Source: an uncultured Prevotellaceae bacterium (GTDB lineage Bacteria > Bacteroidota > Bacteroidia > Bacteroidales > Bacteroidaceae). Taken from it: a stretch of DNA of 62,081 nucleotides. This document shows, piece by piece, positions 61,312 through 62,081 of this stretch. The stretch spans positions 1 through 62,081 of the forward strand of contig CASGAM010000014.1 of the NCBI GenBank assembly GCA_949299545.1. Reading direction: 5' to 3'. Positions within the stretch are counted from its first letter, which is position 1. Every line of letters starts with the position of its first letter. Under the pieces are notes generated by a model. It saw only the letters and a program-made list of their open reading frames with translations, searched no databases and had not been told where the DNA came from. A program made the position numbers and the translations under genes.

Positions 61312-61796
61312 TTTTTTCGGAATTCCAAAACAGTTTCACATCCATCAGATCATATATTATATAATGTACGCGCGTGCGCGCGTGCAAGCAGAGTAACTAT
61401 CATAAAAACAGCCGCCCTTTCATCAAACTTGCAATGTATTGCAAATCAACAGATTGTAGATAAGCGCCCTTCACAGACTATTGCGTATCTGCTGCGACCT
61501 GTCGCAACAAAAATTGCAACAGGTCGCCTTACAGAAGCGACAGGTCGTAATTTTTGTTGCGACAGGTCGCTTTTACGGATATAAACACACCCGTATAAAA
61601 CATCCGACATCTCTAACAAAAAAAAGAACTCATAAGAAAAATACGGCAACAGATGCCCCTCTATCAATAAGAAGCCCCAACTTTGCAAACAACCGTAACA
61701 AAGGCTTAAAAAAACATTTCCGACAAAACCATATTTATATAAGAAACACCTTCTACAATTATAAGCTTGAATCCGGCCAATGTTTTTACTTATTTG
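61312..61796. other. Gap between the flavoprotein and rpsA genes, with Z-DNA-prone tract and repeat array
   Basis: This stretch, which with the rpsA promoter and leader makes a 579-nt gene-free gap, holds an alternating pyrimidine-purine tract (61364-61386), the largest copy of the interspersed repeat (61494-61570) and an AT-rich run toward the rpsA promoter. Open frames across the repeat read like translated repeat and are not genes. Confidence 0.6.
61494..61570. repeat. GCGACAGGTCGC interspersed element, four units in a perfect long inverted repeat
   Basis: Units start at 61494 (inverted), 61516, 61537 and 61559, at 21-22-nt intervals. The outer 22 bases, 61494-61515 and 61549-61570, are perfect reverse complements, so the element can fold into one long hairpin. 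The last two units with their 10-nt spacer match the order of units at 41343-41376. Confidence 0.85.
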
Positions 61797-61828
61797 TTTG
61801 CAATAATCACAAAAAAGATATAAATTTG
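61797..61828 (+). promoter_or_regulatory. Promoter of rpsA
   Basis: TTTG (61797-61800), 20 nt, TAAATTTG (61821-61828): a full-match promoter with a leader of roughly 55 nt. Confidence 0.7.
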
Positions 61829-61862
61829 CGCCGGATTTATAGTCAATATAATGTCTAACAGT

Positions 61863-61888
61863 ATTAACTAATTTATTATTAACTAATT
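61863..61888 (+). promoter_or_regulatory. Direct repeat in the rpsA leader
   Basis: ATTAACTAATT occurs at 61863-61873 and 61878-61888, 15 nt apart, ending 2 nt before the ATG. There is no Shine-Dalgarno. It may be a binding site for S1 itself, which prefers AU-rich single strands. Confidence 0.4.
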
Positions 61889-61890
61889 AA

Positions 61891-62081
61891 ATGGCAGATT
61901 TAAAAAACGTAGCACCTTTGGCTGACTTCGATTGGGACGCATACGCTTCCGGAGGCGCTCAGACAAACGAAAGCCGCGAGAGCCAGGAAAAGGCTTACGA
62001 AGGCTCACTGAACAAAGTAAACGACCACGAAGTGGTAGACGGCACCGTCATCGCAATGAACAAACGCGAAGTTGTGGTAAA
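61891..62081 (+). CDS. rpsA: 30S ribosomal protein S1 (5' part only)
   Basis: The window ends 63 codons into this frame. The protein starts MADLKNVAPLADFDWDAYASGG, runs through an acidic N-terminal stretch and enters the first S1 repeat at HEVVDGTVIAMNKREVVV. The start is typical of Bacteroidetes S1, which binds mRNA on the small ribosomal subunit. The gene is cut by the window edge, not broken. Confidence 0.9.
   Translation, partial: MADLKNVAPLADFDWDAYASGGAQTNESRESQEKAYEGSLNKVNDHEVVDGTVIAMNKREVVV

Noticed and set aside
60573-61328. 251-codon frame antisense to the flavin oxidoreductase
   Set aside because: Ser/Pro/Ala-rich translation without motifs, fully opposite a well-recognised gene.
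61494-61570. Possible CRISPR array
   Set aside because: Units of 12 nt with 9-10-nt spacers, mixed orientation and palindromic layout do not fit CRISPR repeats (about 28-47 nt with similar-sized unique spacers), and no cas gene is present.
61446-61858. Two open frames in the gap before rpsA
   Set aside because: Both read through the GCGACAGGTCGC units, giving repeated RPVA/VATGR or CDLSQQK strings; these are translated repeats, and one runs over the rpsA promoter.

Overview
This window reads as a chromosomal segment of a Bacteroidales bacterium, most likely Prevotellaceae or Bacteroidaceae. Three things point there. The gene families are typical of the phylum: a MurF-alanine racemase fusion, GSCFA, SprA, a complete Bat/MoxR cluster, DUF4295 beside L33/L28, and membrane-anchored HU. 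At least ten gene starts are preceded by the Bacteroidetes promoter TAnnTTTG, often with TTG 18-20 nt upstream. Leaders are AT-rich with few Shine-Dalgarno sequences. The genus is not resolved. The layout is mostly core genome, with a few accessory islands.

Layout. 1-121: promoter and leader of what looks like an rRNA operon leaving the window to the left. 322-3782: GSCFA and murF-alr (minus). 3873-7144: dxs-trkA (plus). 7141-9043: ABC-type ATPase plus DUF4435 TOPRIM-like protein (minus), a PARIS-like pair lying where a trkH gene might be expected. 9172-12080: DMT transporter and UPF1-like SF1 helicase. 12174-12806: Fe/Mn superoxide dismutase with an unusual N-terminus. 13004-17300: a long coiled-coil protein with a WYL-like C-terminal domain, a small GNAT protein and a sodium:solute symporter. 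17431-23524 (minus): nitrilase-like omega-amidase, indolepyruvate oxidoreductase alpha and beta, aminotransferase, phenylacetate-CoA ligase and a tandem ACT protein, forming one operon for arylacetate/aromatic amino acid interconversion. 23833-24849: secreted GH43. 25497-30137 (minus): TolC, HlyD lipoprotein and two ABC-2 permeases with no ATPase gene. 30281-38482 (minus): ruvA and the 2,528-residue SprA/Sov outer-membrane translocon of type IX secretion. 38663-41047: secreted zinc metalloprotease. 41574-50802 (minus): moxR, DUF58, BatD-like, batA, batB, batC, batD, batE and a PAP2 phosphatase. 50931-55129 (minus): ftsY, rimO, HU and an HU-transmembrane-LysM protein. 55267-55899: rpmB-rpmG-DUF4295. 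55998-58433: map, tsaD and cinA. 58919-61311 (plus): gdhA and a FabK-like flavin oxidoreductase. 61891 to the end: start of rpsA.

The most unusual material is: (1) the ATPase/DUF4435 pair, with an inverted repeat between its promoter elements; (2) the coiled-coil/WYL protein, with a 9-bp inverted repeat just before its start; (3) the HU-TM-LysM protein, whose architecture would bridge DNA and cell wall; (4) a dispersed intergenic element built of GCGACAGGTCGC units at 22-nt spacing, present in three gene-free gaps. No tRNA, CRISPR array, transposase or phage gene was seen. All functional assignments come from motif recognition by eye; no database search was run.
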